A stretch of 64,000 bases of DNA from Christiangramia forsetii KT0803 (GTDB lineage Bacteria > Bacteroidota > Bacteroidia > Flavobacteriales > Flavobacteriaceae), in the NCBI RefSeq assembly GCF_000060345.1, contig NC_008571.1, forward strand, positions 2,790,001 through 2,854,000, written 5' to 3'. Made by a program: the position numbers and the translations under genes. The notes under the pieces were generated by a model that saw nothing but the letters and a program-made list of their open reading frames with translations, searched no databases and had not been told where the DNA came from. This document shows, one piece after another, positions 1 through 8,830 of this stretch (its first letter is position 1; the number at the start of each line of letters is the position of its first letter).

Positions 1-1140
1 GGCGGCGCCTATATTCCCGAAATGTTATATCCAAATGTAGAAGAATTGCGTTCGCGTTATTTAGATATTATGCAGGAAGAATCCTTTCAGAAGGAATTTA
101 AGGAACTTTTGAAGGAATATGTTGGACGCCCAACTCCTCTTTATTATGCGAAACGATTTAGTGAAAAATACGGCACTAAAGTATATTTAAAGAGAGAAGA
201 TCTTTGTCATACAGGAGCGCACAAGGTCAACAACACTATTGGCCAGATTCTAATGGCCCAAAAACTTGGCAAGAAGCGAATTATTGCTGAAACCGGAGCC
301 GGACAACATGGTGTAGCTACGGCAACGGTTTGCGCTCTTATGGGTATGGAATGTATCGTCTATATGGGTGAGATCGATATAGATCGCCAGGCGCCAAATG
401 TGGCCCGGATGAAAATGCTCGGTGCCAAAGTGGTTCCGGCAAAGTCGGGAAGCCGCACCCTTAAGGATGCAACGAACGAAGCTATTAGAGACTGGATCAA
501 CAATCCTGTAGATACGCATTATATTATTGGATCTGTAGTAGGACCACATCCTTATCCCGATATGGTGGCCAGGTTTCAGGCTGTAATTTCTGAGGAGATT
601 AAAAATCAATTAAAGGAAAAAGAAGGTAAAGAAGAGCCAGATTTTGTTGTGGCCTGTGTAGGTGGCGGAAGTAATGCTGCCGGTGCTTACTATCATTATC
701 TTGATAATCCTGATGTTGGAATTATTGCTGTGGAAGCTGCCGGAAAAGGAATTAATTCAGGTGAAAGTGCAGCAACCTCAGCACTTGGAAAAGCTGGAAT
801 TATTCACGGAAGTAAAACTTTATTGATGCAAACCGGTGATGGCCAGATTACCGAACCTTATTCTATTTCTGCCGGACTCGATTATCCGGGAGTTGGACCT
901 ATGCATGCCAATCTATTTACCAGCAAAAGAGGTGAATTTATAAGTGTTACTGATGAAGCTGCCATGAAAGCCGGTCTGGAACTGGCAAAATTGGAAGGAA
1001 TTATCCCCGCCATTGAAACTTCTCATGCGCTGGCAATTTTTGAAACCAGAAAGTTCAAGGAAGATGACATTGTGGTAGTGAACCTTTCAGGACGTGGAGA
1101 TAAAGACCTGAATACCTATATCGAATATTTTAATTTATAA
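1..1140 (+). CDS. trpB: Tryptophan synthase beta chain, 5' end cut by window
   Basis: TrpB condenses indole with L-serine to make tryptophan, using PLP, in a complex with TrpA. The reading frame is open from base 1 (GGAYIPEM...), so the true start lies upstream; the ATG at 22 is internal. The PLP lysine lies in HTGAHKVNN, and the glycine-rich phosphate-binding loop [10 protein letters not shown] and the C-terminal NLSGRGDKD are present. The length from here (379 residues) leaves only a short N-terminus missing. trpA follows 111 bases downstream, with a dispersed repeat between them. Assignment is very secure. Confidence 0.97.
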   Translation, partial: GGAYIPEMLYPNVEELRSRYLDIMQEESFQKEFKELLKEYVGRPTPLYYAKRFSEKYGTKVYLKREDLCHTGAHKVNNTIGQILMAQKLGKKRIIAETGAGQHGVATATVCALMGMECIVYMGEIDIDRQAPNVARMKMLGAKVVPAKSGSRTLKDATNEAIRDWINNPVDTHYIIGSVVGPHPYPDMVARFQAVISEEIKNQLKEKEGKEEPDFVVACVGGGSNAAGAYYHYLDNPDVGIIAVEAAGKGINSGESAATSALGKAGIIHGSKTLLMQTGDGQITEPYSISAGLDYPGVGPMHANLFTSKRGEFISVTDEAAMKAGLELAKLEGIIPAIETSHALAIFETRKFKEDDIVVVNLSGRGDKDLNTYIEYFNL

Positions 1141-1144
1141 TACA

Positions 1145-1240
1145 CGTCACGCTGAACTTTTTTCAGCGTCTCTTGAGATTCTGAGACAAGTTCAGAATGA
1201 TGAAAAAATATGCTTCGGGCTTCGCGCTCGCAATGACAGA
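1145..1240. repeat. Dispersed CGTCAYNCTGAAC-type intergenic repeat, copy 1
   Basis: The trpB-trpA gap holds a non-coding stretch starting CGTCACGCTGAAC and carrying TTCAGCGTCTC, followed by an inverted-looking GAGACAAGTTCAGAATGATG and a CGCAATGACAG end. It resembles the sequence at 12103-12253, which starts CGTCATACTGAACTTG. Repeats of this look are common between flavobacterial genes (from memory). It lies inside an operon, so it is probably transcribed and folds into a hairpin. Confidence 0.6.
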
Positions 1241-1251
1241 AAAAGTAGAAA

Positions 1252-2022
1252 ATGAACAGAATTAATCAAAAATTGCAGGAAGACCATAAACTGCTCTCAA
1301 TATATTTTACTGCCGGGTATCCTGATTTTGAGGATACTGAAAAGATCATTGTAGATCTGGAAAAAAGTGGAGTCGATTTTATTGAAATCGGACTTCCTTT
1401 TAGCGATCCGCTGGCAGATGGACCAACCATTCAGAAAAGTTCTACCAAAGCGCTCAAAAATGGAATGACGACCTCAAAATTATTTGAGCAACTAAAAGGT
1501 ATTAGGAATAAGGTTGAAATTCCACTTATTATTATGGGCTATTTTAATCCTATTTTGCAATATGGAGTGGAGGATTTCTGTAAAAAATGCCAGGAAACGG
1601 GAATTGATGGACTCATTATCCCAGATCTTCCGGTAGACGTTTATCATGAAAAATATCAGGAGTTATTTGAACAATATGGTTTAAGAAATATCTTTTTAAT
1701 TACTCCCCAAACTTCAGACGAACGTATTCATTTTATAGATTCAGTATCCAACGGATTCATTTATATGGTAAGTAGTGCGAGTGTGACCGGTTCCACAAGT
1801 GGATTTGGTGAAGATACCAGAGCATATTTTAAAAGAGTAAATGATCTTCAGCTTAAAAATCCTCAAATTGTAGGCTTTGGAATAAAAGATAACGAAACCT
1901 TTAATCAGGCTACTGAATATGCAAAAGGAGCCATTATTGGTAGTGCTTTTATTAAGCACATAAATGAAAATGGAACTTCAAACGTTGGTTCATTTGTGAA
2001 GAAAGTGAAGGCTTTAACCTAA
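1252..2022 (+). CDS. trpA: Tryptophan synthase alpha chain
   Basis: TrpA cleaves indole-3-glycerol phosphate to indole, which is channelled to TrpB. The 256-residue TIM barrel is of normal family length. The catalytic glutamate sits in FIEIGLPFSDP and the catalytic aspartate in DPLADGPT near residue 60; the phosphate-binding segments GFGI and GAIIGSA are present near the C-terminus. It is the last gene of the trp operon visible here. Confidence 0.97.
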   Translation: MNRINQKLQEDHKLLSIYFTAGYPDFEDTEKIIVDLEKSGVDFIEIGLPFSDPLADGPTIQKSSTKALKNGMTTSKLFEQLKGIRNKVEIPLIIMGYFNPILQYGVEDFCKKCQETGIDGLIIPDLPVDVYHEKYQELFEQYGLRNIFLITPQTSDERIHFIDSVSNGFIYMVSSASVTGSTSGFGEDTRAYFKRVNDLQLKNPQIVGFGIKDNETFNQATEYAKGAIIGSAFIKHINENGTSNVGSFVKKVKALT

Positions 2023-2093
2023 TTCTAACAGGCTCTTAAGAGGTTTTAAGAGGCGTTGTTGTTATCTTAGAGTCAACTTAAAAACTTAATATT

Positions 2094-2237
2094 ATGGGAG
2101 GACCAATTGAAGATAATCACAGAGAAAGAAGTAAGGATCAAAAGAATCCTACGAACCCAACCGGAAACCGTAATGAAGAAACGAATAAGGTTGACATAGA
2201 TGAAAAAACCATCAAAGATCAGCAGAACAAAAAGTAG
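2094..2237 (+). CDS. Small hydrophilic protein, unknown function
   Basis: An open frame of 47 residues starts MGGPIEDNHRERSKDQKN and is almost wholly polar (Asn, Lys, Glu, Asp), with no hydrophobic stretch; it is probably disordered. The start codon follows an A/T-rich leader, and the gene is 3 bases upstream of the THX ribosomal protein gene, so the two are likely co-transcribed. No family is recognised with confidence. The tight spacing, an upstream promoter-like region and the absence of any overlapping gene argue that it is real. Confidence 0.6.
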   Translation: MGGPIEDNHRERSKDQKNPTNPTGNRNEETNKVDIDEKTIKDQQNKK

Positions 2238-2240
2238 TTC

Positions 2241-2375
2241 ATGGGAAGAGGTGATAAAAAAACCAAAAGAGGTAAAATTGCAATTGGTACCAGTGGGAAA
2301 CTAAGACCTAAACGTAAAAAGTTTAAGATCAAGCCAACCACACTGGCTAACCAGGATAAGAAAGAATTGCAGTGA
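2241..2375 (+). CDS. 30S ribosomal protein THX family
   Basis: The 44-residue, very basic product begins MGRGDKKTKRGKIAIGTSGK and continues with an RPKRKKFK block. The pattern G-(D)-KKT-(K)-RGKI-x-GTSGKxRPK is that of the small THX/bTHX ribosomal proteins known from Thermus and many Bacteroidota, which sit at the top of the 30S head. It lies directly after the 47-residue gene and is followed by a hairpin terminator inside the end of the convergent UDG-like gene. Confidence 0.85.
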   Translation: MGRGDKKTKRGKIAIGTSGKLRPKRKKFKIKPTTLANQDKKELQ

Positions 2376-2376
2376 A

Positions 2377-3042
2377 TTAGAAAAATTCTTTATACTGAAG
2401 AACCCTGAAATCAAGAGTATTGAATTCAGGGTTTTTCTTTTTCATGTATTTATATAGCCGTGAGCTTCCAACCGCAATATTAGCAGCTCCCGAAGGAGCA
2501 ATCAACGAAACTGTTTTTATAAGTCTCCCATCAACTATAAACTGATGTATCCTTGGGGATTTATTAGAAATCACCTTTAATCTAATATCATGTTTTGAAT
2601 CTTTCAGATATTTCCTGAAAAAATACTCGGGTCCATTTTTGGAGTTCCCACCGGTAAACAACAAAGTATTAATCTTTGGATTTTCTCTGAGAATTGCGAT
2701 CATATCCCTTAACTCCACTTTCTGCATTCCAAGATCTGAAGCATCGATCTTTTCTCTTCTGCTACTTTCTACCACATCACAGATTCCAATTCCTCTCTCT
2801 ATTAGAAAATCTTTCCTTTGCTGAACGGCTTCCTGCGTATTCTCGAATTTCAGGTTTAGATCAAATATTTTATTCAGAATAGTCCATAACTGACCATCTC
2901 TGCTCCCATAACAAAAATCTACATCGTCTTCCTTAAACTCTCTTTGAGTAAACCTGGGAGGAGGCAGCGTACCAAAGATAAGTTTGGTCGCATTTTCAGG
3001 AATAAATGGCGGGTATGGATGTTTATGATGAAATAGATTCAT
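2377..3042 (-). CDS. Uracil-DNA glycosylase superfamily protein
   Basis: The 221-residue protein carries an N-terminal IFGTLPPPRF segment and a later LLFTGGNSKNG motif, with a C-terminal APSGAAN-like element, the arrangement of uracil/deoxyinosine DNA glycosylase superfamily folds. These enzymes excise deaminated or damaged bases; the exact substrate cannot be read from the sequence. Its ATG directly follows the TGA of the pyruvate carboxylase gene with no gap, so translation is probably coupled to that gene. Superfamily assignment is moderate; catalytic specificity is unknown. Confidence 0.7.
   Translation of the reverse strand: MNLFHHKHPYPPFIPENATKLIFGTLPPPRFTQREFKEDDVDFCYGSRDGQLWTILNKIFDLNLKFENTQEAVQQRKDFLIERGIGICDVVESSRREKIDASDLGMQKVELRDMIAILRENPKINTLLFTGGNSKNGPEYFFRKYLKDSKHDIRLKVISNKSPRIHQFIVDGRLIKTVSLIAPSGAANIAVGSSRLYKYMKKKNPEFNTLDFRVLQYKEFF
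2401..2442 (+). terminator. Rho-independent terminator after THX gene
   Basis: A 9-bp perfect stem, AACCCTGAA (2401-2409) with TTCAGGGTT (2425-2433), is followed by a T-rich run. It lies within the 3' end of the convergent UDG-like gene, so the two transcripts overlap. Confidence 0.65.
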
Positions 3043-6000
3043 TCACTTCATTTTTATTACCAGATCTTCAGAAAATAGCATGGTGCCTTCCTTATGAAGA
3101 ATTTCAACCACCTCGCCATCTTCATTCGCCGTAATAGTTGTTTCCATTTTCATCGCTTCAATAATAAACAGGGGTTCATTCTTTTTAACCTTTTGGCCTT
3201 TCTCCACCATTATAGTAGACAGTGAACCCTGCAATGGTGCTCCAATTTGCTTAGAATCATCCTTTTCTGCTTTAATATGAGCTACTTTCTCAACTTTTAC
3301 GGTTTTATCCTGAATTACTACGGTTCTACCCTGCCCGTTCACTTTAAAAAATACATCAACCTGCCCATCTTCATTTGCCTGACCCACAGAAAGTAATTCT
3401 ATGATCAAAGTCTTCCCCTTATCCATTTCTACCAGAATTTCCTCTCCTGGCTTCATTCCGTAGAAAAAGTTTTGAGTCGGGATATTGATTAAATTACCAA
3501 ATTCCTTATGATGGTTTAATGAATCTGTAAAGACCTTCGGGTATAATTTATAAGAAAGAAAATCTGTGATTTCAGGTTTTCTACTCAAATCTTCCTCAAA
3601 AATATTGGTGAATTCTTCAAATTCCTTTTGAAAATCTATCGGCTCCAAATGTGCATTTGGTCTATTAGTATAAGGCTCTTCACCTCTTAATACAATCTTC
3701 TGAATCTTCTCTGGAAAACCTCCAACCGGCTGACCTAAATCTCCTCTAAAAAAGCTTTTTACAGATTGTGGAAAGGAAACTTCTTCCCCTTTTTCCATGA
3801 CATCTTCTATGCTCAGATTATTACTTACTAGATATTGCGCCATATCCCCTACTACTTTAGAGCTAGGAGTTACTTTAACAATATCACCAAACAAATTATT
3901 TACCTTGGCATACATTTCGGTGATCTCATGGAATCTGGAAGCCAAGCCTAGAGATTCTGCCTGTGGCTTCAAATTTGAATATTGCCCGCCAGGAATCTCA
4001 TGCTTATAAACATCAGCAGTACCTGCTTTTAATCCGCTTTCAAACGGATAGTAATATTTTCTAACCGCCTCCCAGTAATGTGAATATTCATTCAACTTTT
4101 CCATATTAAAGTCGGCTTCCCGATCTTTAAACTTCATCATTTCTACCACCGAATTAAAGTTAGGTTGAGAAGTAAGTCCGGAAAGACCTCCCAATGCAAC
4201 ATCTACCACATCTACGCCAGCTTCTATTGCCTTAAGATATGTGGCCGCCTGTATGGAAGAAGTATCATGCGTATGTAAATGAATAGGTATATTGATTTCA
4301 GATTTTAGAGCACCAACTAATTCCTGAGCTGCATAAGGTTTCAACAGGCCAGCCATATCTTTGATTCCCAAAATATGAGCACCGGCATTTTCTATGTCTT
4401 TAGCAAGCTGTACATAATAGTTTAAGTCGTATTTTTTATTGGAAGTATCTAAAATATCACCGGTATAGCAAATAGAACCTTCTGCAAGGCCTCCTGTTTT
4501 TCGCACATATTCTATACACGGTGCAATAGATTTCATCCAGTTTAGAGAATCGAAAATTCGGAAAACATCCACCCCATTCTCCCAGGCTTCGGAAACGAAT
4601 TTCTCAATAAGATTATCTGGATAAGCGGTATATCCAACACCATTACTACCACGTATCAGCATTTGCAGTAACACGTTGGGCATTGCTTTTCGTAATAAAC
4701 GAAGACGCTCCCACGGGTTTTCATGCAAAAATCGCATGCAAACGTCAAAAGTAGCACCTCCCCAAACTTCCATACTAAACACTTCTGGATGATTTTTGGC
4801 AAAACCCTCAGCTACTTTTAGCATATCAAAACTACGCATACGGGTTGCCAGTAAACTTTGGTGGGCATCCCTCATCGTGGTATCTGTAAAATGAATTTTC
4901 TTTTCTTTTTTCAACCATTTCGAAAATTCATCAGGACCAAGCTTAGTCAGTAAATCCTTAGTTCCTTCCGGATGTCCAGCATTAGCATCAAATTTTGGCA
5001 CTTCCGGTTTGATAAAGGTCTTAGTAGGATCCAGTTCTTTAACATCTGGATTTCCATTTACGGTAACATCACCTAGGAATTTTACTATTTTGGTAGCACG
5101 GTTTCTGCTCTCCTGAAATTTGAAAAGATCAGAATGATTTTTTATAAAATTAACGGTGACTTTTCCTTCTCTAAACGTTGAATGCTTTAGAATATTCATC
5201 AAGAAAGGAATATTGGTTTTCACCCCTCTAATTCTAAATTCGGCCAAAGCTCTATTCATTTTTCTGCAGGCACCATCTAGTGTTCTACTATTAGCTGAAA
5301 CTTTAACTAACATGGAATCGAAAAATGGGGAAACCGTCACCCCCTGATACAAACTACCAGCATCAAGCCTTATTCCGAAACCGGAAGCACTTCGATAGGT
5401 AGTAATGGTTCCATAATCTGGTTGAAAATCGTTGGAAGGATCTTCCGTGGTAATTCGGCATTGTAATGCGAAGCCATTCATTTTCAGCTGATCCTGACTG
5501 GCAATTTTTATTTGCTGATCACTCAGCTTATATCCGCCGGCTATAAACAACTGCGTTTTTACCAAATCTATATTGGTAATAATTTCAGTAACGGTATGCT
5601 CTACCTGAATACGCGGATTAACCTCAATAAAATAAATGGATCCGTCTTCATCTACCAAAAATTCTACCGTTCCAATATTGTTATAATCTACCGCCTTGCA
5701 AATATCCAGGGCATATTGATAGAGTTTTTCTTTAATTTCAGTGCTAAGTCCATAGGAAGGTGCAAATTCTATCACTTTTTGATACCGGCGCTGTACTGAA
5801 CAATCCCTTTCAAACAAATGCACCATATTCCCGTGACTATCGGCAACTATTTGAATTTCGATATGTTTGGGGTTCTCGATGAATTTTTCAATAAAAACTG
5901 TGTCATCACCAAAAGCATTCAAGGCTTCTCTTTTAGATTCAGAAAAAGATTTTTTTAAGCCTTCTTCGTCCCTAATCACACGCATTCCTCTACCTCCCCC

Positions 6001-6492
6001 ACCGGAAGCAGCTTTAAGCATTAGAGGAAATCCGATTCGATTTGCCTCACTAAGTGCTATGTCCAACGTTTCTAATGCCGGCTCATTACTTTCGATTATA
6101 GGCACATTATTTTCCTTCGCCACTTTTTTTGCGGTAACCTTGTCTCCCAGGCTTTTTAACACCTCAACATCCGGCCCTACAAAAATGATGTTGTTCTCCT
6201 TACATTTTCTGGCAAATTCAGCATTTTCAGAAAGGAAACCATAACCGGGATGAATAGCATCAACATTATTATTTTTGGCAACATTTATAATTGCATCAAT
6301 ATTTAGATAAGGCTTTAAAGGCTCATTATCATCCCCAATCTGGTAGGATTCATCTGCCTTATATCTGTGCAATGAGTAACGATCTTCAAAGGTGTAAATC
6401 CCAACGGTACCAAGACCAATTTCTGTACATGCTCGAAATATCCTAATGGCGATTTCACCTCTGTTGGCTACAAGAACCTTTTTAATTTTCAT
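3043..6492 (-). CDS. pyc: Pyruvate carboxylase
   Basis: This 1149-residue multidomain enzyme converts pyruvate, bicarbonate and ATP to oxaloacetate (anaplerosis). Domains in order: biotin carboxylase with ATP-grasp (about 1-450, including the glycine-rich loop AASGGGGRGMR), carboxyltransferase TIM barrel (about 530-800, with FTDTTMRDAHQSLLATRMR), PYC/OADA conserved domain, and a C-terminal biotinyl domain with EAMKMET around the biotinylated lysine. Length matches one-chain bacterial and eukaryotic pyruvate carboxylases. Biotinylation is expected from BirA encoded at 19556-20284. It leads a two-gene unit with the UDG-like gene. Confidence 0.97.
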   Translation of the reverse strand: MKIKKVLVANRGEIAIRIFRACTEIGLGTVGIYTFEDRYSLHRYKADESYQIGDDNEPLKPYLNIDAIINVAKNNNVDAIHPGYGFLSENAEFARKCKENNIIFVGPDVEVLKSLGDKVTAKKVAKENNVPIIESNEPALETLDIALSEANRIGFPLMLKAASGGGGRGMRVIRDEEGLKKSFSESKREALNAFGDDTVFIEKFIENPKHIEIQIVADSHGNMVHLFERDCSVQRRYQKVIEFAPSYGLSTEIKEKLYQYALDICKAVDYNNIGTVEFLVDEDGSIYFIEVNPRIQVEHTVTEIITNIDLVKTQLFIAGGYKLSDQQIKIASQDQLKMNGFALQCRITTEDPSNDFQPDYGTITTYRSASGFGIRLDAGSLYQGVTVSPFFDSMLVKVSANSRTLDGACRKMNRALAEFRIRGVKTNIPFLMNILKHSTFREGKVTVNFIKNHSDLFKFQESRNRATKIVKFLGDVTVNGNPDVKELDPTKTFIKPEVPKFDANAGHPEGTKDLLTKLGPDEFSKWLKKEKKIHFTDTTMRDAHQSLLATRMRSFDMLKVAEGFAKNHPEVFSMEVWGGATFDVCMRFLHENPWERLRLLRKAMPNVLLQMLIRGSNGVGYTAYPDNLIEKFVSEAWENGVDVFRIFDSLNWMKSIAPCIEYVRKTGGLAEGSICYTGDILDTSNKKYDLNYYVQLAKDIENAGAHILGIKDMAGLLKPYAAQELVGALKSEINIPIHLHTHDTSSIQAATYLKAIEAGVDVVDVALGGLSGLTSQPNFNSVVEMMKFKDREADFNMEKLNEYSHYWEAVRKYYYPFESGLKAGTADVYKHEIPGGQYSNLKPQAESLGLASRFHEITEMYAKVNNLFGDIVKVTPSSKVVGDMAQYLVSNNLSIEDVMEKGEEVSFPQSVKSFFRGDLGQPVGGFPEKIQKIVLRGEEPYTNRPNAHLEPIDFQKEFEEFTNIFEEDLSRKPEITDFLSYKLYPKVFTDSLNHHKEFGNLINIPTQNFFYGMKPGEEILVEMDKGKTLIIELLSVGQANEDGQVDVFFKVNGQGRTVVIQDKTVKVEKVAHIKAEKDDSKQIGAPLQGSLSTIMVEKGQKVKKNEPLFIIEAMKMETTITANEDGEVVEILHKEGTMLFSEDLVIKMK

Positions 6493-6683
6493 CTAAATAT
6501 TGATTAGTGTATTGTAAATAAGAACTATTCGGGAATTTAATAAAAAAATTCATGAAACCACTACCACTGTGGCAGGACATGAATATTTTTAGCCGAATTT
6601 AACATTGGAACAAATAGATGAAATTTTAATATCTCCCGCTCCTGTATTTCTGAAAACTCGGTTTTGAGCTATCTTATAGAGAT

Positions 6684-6714
6684 GGAAAATGAAAATCCCC
6701 GCACCGGCGGGGAA
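6684..6714 (-). terminator. Terminator after yaaA
   Basis: On the minus strand a 7-bp GC-rich stem (TCCCCGC with GCGGGGA, 6696-6713) with a 4-base loop is followed by TTTTCATTTTC. It sits 56 bases beyond the yaaA stop codon. The rest of the 6493-6769 gap shows no gene. Confidence 0.75.
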
Positions 6715-6769
6715 TTATTATATTAAAATCTTTACTTAACTTAGGTTTTTGAGAAACTAAAAATTATGA

Positions 6770-7531
6770 TTACCGGATAAATACCGGTTCATTCTCATTT
6801 TCAGTATACTCTTCACTGAATCTATAATCGTCATAATCAAATCCTTTTATATCTTCCAGGGTTTTGCAATCCTTATCGATAATAAAACGTGCCATAGAAC
6901 CACGTGCTTTCTTAGCAAAGAAGCTAATGATCTTTAGTTTACCATTTTTGAAATCTTTAAAAACGGGAGAGATCACAGTCCCCTTTAATTTTTTAGTATC
7001 TACAGCTTTAGAATATTCATTACTGGCAAGATTTATAAAAAACTCATCATCTTCCATTTCAGCATTTAGATACTCAGTAACTTTCTTTTGCCAGACACCA
7101 TAAAGATCCTTTTTACGTTCAATTCCTATAGAAGAGCCCATTTCAAGTCGGTAAGGCTGGATTAGATCTAAAGGCCTCAGCACACCATACATCCCTGACA
7201 GGATTCTTAAGGTATCCTGAAGTTTATCTAGTTTATCAGTTGGAATTGTATAGGAGTCAAGACCGGTATAAACATCGCCGTTGAAAGCATAGATGGCAGG
7301 CCGGGAATTCTTTTTATTATGATCTTCCTGAAATTCCTGATACCTGGTATAGTTAAGATCAGCAAGTTTATCACTGATGCTCATTAAATCTGAAAGCTCC
7401 TTTTTACTCTGCCTGGAAAGTTTTCTGTTCAGTTTTGAAGCGGTTTCTAGAAATTCAGGCTGAGTGCCTCTGGTAGTTGGTAATTTTGATTCGTAATCTA
7501 GCGTTTTTGCAGGGGAAACAACGATTTTCAT
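6770..7531 (-). CDS. yaaA: YaaA family peroxide stress protein (DUF328)
   Basis: The 253-residue protein begins [15 protein letters not shown], the signature of the YaaA/UPF0246 family, and contains the conserved FNGDVYTGL and [15 protein letters not shown] motifs. In Escherichia coli YaaA limits free iron and protects DNA during hydrogen peroxide stress; the same role here is inferred from family only. It stands as a single gene, with a promoter-like TATATTTG box (minus strand) upstream and a clear terminator. Confidence 0.9.
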
Positions 7532-7553
7532 TTCTCTTCGATTAATTTTATAT

Positions 7554-7561
7554 CAAATATA
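7554..7561 (-). promoter_or_regulatory. Predicted -7 promoter box of yaaA
   Basis: On the minus strand the sequence reads TATATTTG, matching the Bacteroidota TAnnTTTG box, about 23 bases before the yaaA start. No clear TTTG -33 element is visible at the usual distance. Confidence 0.45.
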
Positions 7562-7711
7562 ACCTATACTTTTTGAGAATAAAAAGCACCTGAAATTTGT
7601 TTTTTATATAAGGATAAGATTCCTTTATATTTAGGATTAACAGCTCATAATCCCGAATATTATTGAATAATATTGATTTAGATTCGCTTCAAAACTGCTA
7701 TAGAACCCTTT

Positions 7712-8170
7712 CTAATTATAAATGCGTGCGTCCAGTTCCAGGGTTCCAGTTTGAAGAATTTTAAAACTGGAAAAATCTTTATGAAATGGATTCAATATAA
7801 TATTCCGTTCATTGGGTAATACAGCCGAAGGGATGGAAAAGCCTAAACTATTTTTCTCCAATAAAAAATTAGAGCTATATTCTTGCGTATTTGAAATAGG
7901 CGGATTATTGCGCCAAAACAGGGAAACCTTTTCCGGGTTTGGCAAATGCGACAGTAAGCTTGAAGGAATCTCGGCTTCAAGAAACATAAAGCCTTCACTT
8001 AAATCTTCATAATCCAGCCGGGTGAGCATCTCCAAAACACAAAGGGAAAGATGTTCCGAAAAATAGATAACGGCAGTGCCTTTTTTATTCCATCGGCCGC
8101 CATACAAACGCGCCCCTTCCCCACTTAAATCATTAATATATTTGGTTTTTGCAATGCGATAGATATTCAC
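7712..8170 (-). CDS. RES-domain toxin
   Basis: The 152-residue protein has the RES-domain pattern: an N-terminal YRIAK arginine segment, the GARLYGGRWNKKGTAVIY block and SLCVLEML with the conserved glutamate. RES toxins of characterised RES-Xre systems degrade NAD+ and arrest growth. The gene lies 12 bases after the Xre-type antitoxin gene and in the usual antitoxin-first order. Length is normal, and no frameshift or missing motif is seen, so the toxin looks intact. Confidence 0.88.
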   Translation of the reverse strand: MNIYRIAKTKYINDLSGEGARLYGGRWNKKGTAVIYFSEHLSLCVLEMLTRLDYEDLSEGFMFLEAEIPSSLLSHLPNPEKVSLFWRNNPPISNTQEYSSNFLLEKNSLGFSIPSAVLPNERNIILNPFHKDFSSFKILQTGTLELDARIYN

Positions 8171-8182
8171 AATTCCAGGGTT

Positions 8183-8668
8183 TTAATACACACCATGTTC
8201 TATCCTGCCCAATAAATCTTTGACCATTTGGATACCAAAACCTGTATCCAGGTAATCTATAGGCTTTTTATTATCAAGGGCTCGAATTTCCCTATGCACC
8301 CACTTTGTAAAGGTTCCTAAAGTACCCAGAACCTCAATCCCACGGGAAATAACCTCAGCAATTTCGAGGATTTGTTCAGTGCTGTAAACGCTAAGCAGCT
8401 CATCATCATGCTTGCGCTGAATAGTACGGTGGCTTATATGCAGCAGATTGCTCATCTTCTCCATAGAGATACCCAATATATTGCTTATAGATACCACTAC
8501 AGAAACAGGCAGGCCTTTACGGGTTATTTTAATTAGGTCTATATCACTTTGAATATACCCAACCTGGCTGCTACCACCCAATACACTTACAATACGATCG
8601 TATTTATTTTCTAAACCGTAAAAAGTTTCAGGTTCTTTTAAAAAATCTTGAATATTTTGTGATTCCAT
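8183..8668 (-). CDS. Xre/MbcA/ParS-type antitoxin (DUF2384)
   Basis: The protein (161 residues from the ATG at 8668; a GTG six bases earlier is also in frame) has an N-terminal helical DNA-binding part with a helix-turn-helix-like stretch around ISMEKMSNLLHISHRTIQRK, and a C-terminal toxin-binding domain ending GFGIQMVKDLLGRIEHGVY. This is the standard partner of RES toxins: it blocks the toxin active site and represses its own promoter. The paired operator-like palindromes just upstream support autoregulation. Confidence 0.88.
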   Translation of the reverse strand: MESQNIQDFLKEPETFYGLENKYDRIVSVLGGSSQVGYIQSDIDLIKITRKGLPVSVVVSISNILGISMEKMSNLLHISHRTIQRKHDDELLSVYSTEQILEIAEVISRGIEVLGTLGTFTKWVHREIRALDNKKPIDYLDTGFGIQMVKDLLGRIEHGVY

Positions 8669-8671
8669 AAC

Positions 8672-8708
8672 CACGACAATTTACGTAAATATAATCCATT
8701 TTGTCGTG
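8672..8708. promoter_or_regulatory. Operator-like palindromes upstream of the RES-Xre operon
   Basis: A perfect 8-bp inverted repeat, CACGACAA (8672-8679) with TTGTCGTG (8701-8708), brackets a perfect 12-bp palindrome ATTTACGTAAAT (8679-8690). Together they cover the region where the antitoxin promoter should be, immediately before the start codon. This layout fits binding by the HTH antitoxin, alone or in complex with the toxin. Confidence 0.6.
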
Positions 8709-8737
8709 ATTTAATAATTTAAGATAAATTTTATTTT

Positions 8738-8830
8738 GCGTGAGGGATTGAGGCACTGTTGGAGCTCTCCCGGTTTTCACCGGGAAGCGACTGCCGAAAG
8801 CCCGACCCCAATTTTTATTGGGGGCACGCC
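8738..8830. repeat. REP-like intergenic element with two hairpins
   Basis: The gap between rluD and the toxin-antitoxin operon holds a compact GC-richer element. It contains two hairpins, CCCGGT-TTTC-ACCGGG (8769-8784) and CCCCAAT-TTTT-ATTGGGG (8806-8823), separated by GCCGAAAGCCCGA, and ends GGCACGCCC. From memory, elements with a CCGAAAGCCCGACC core and a variable hairpin are scattered through flavobacterial genomes. It begins directly after the rluD stop codon and may act as its transcript end. Confidence 0.55.
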
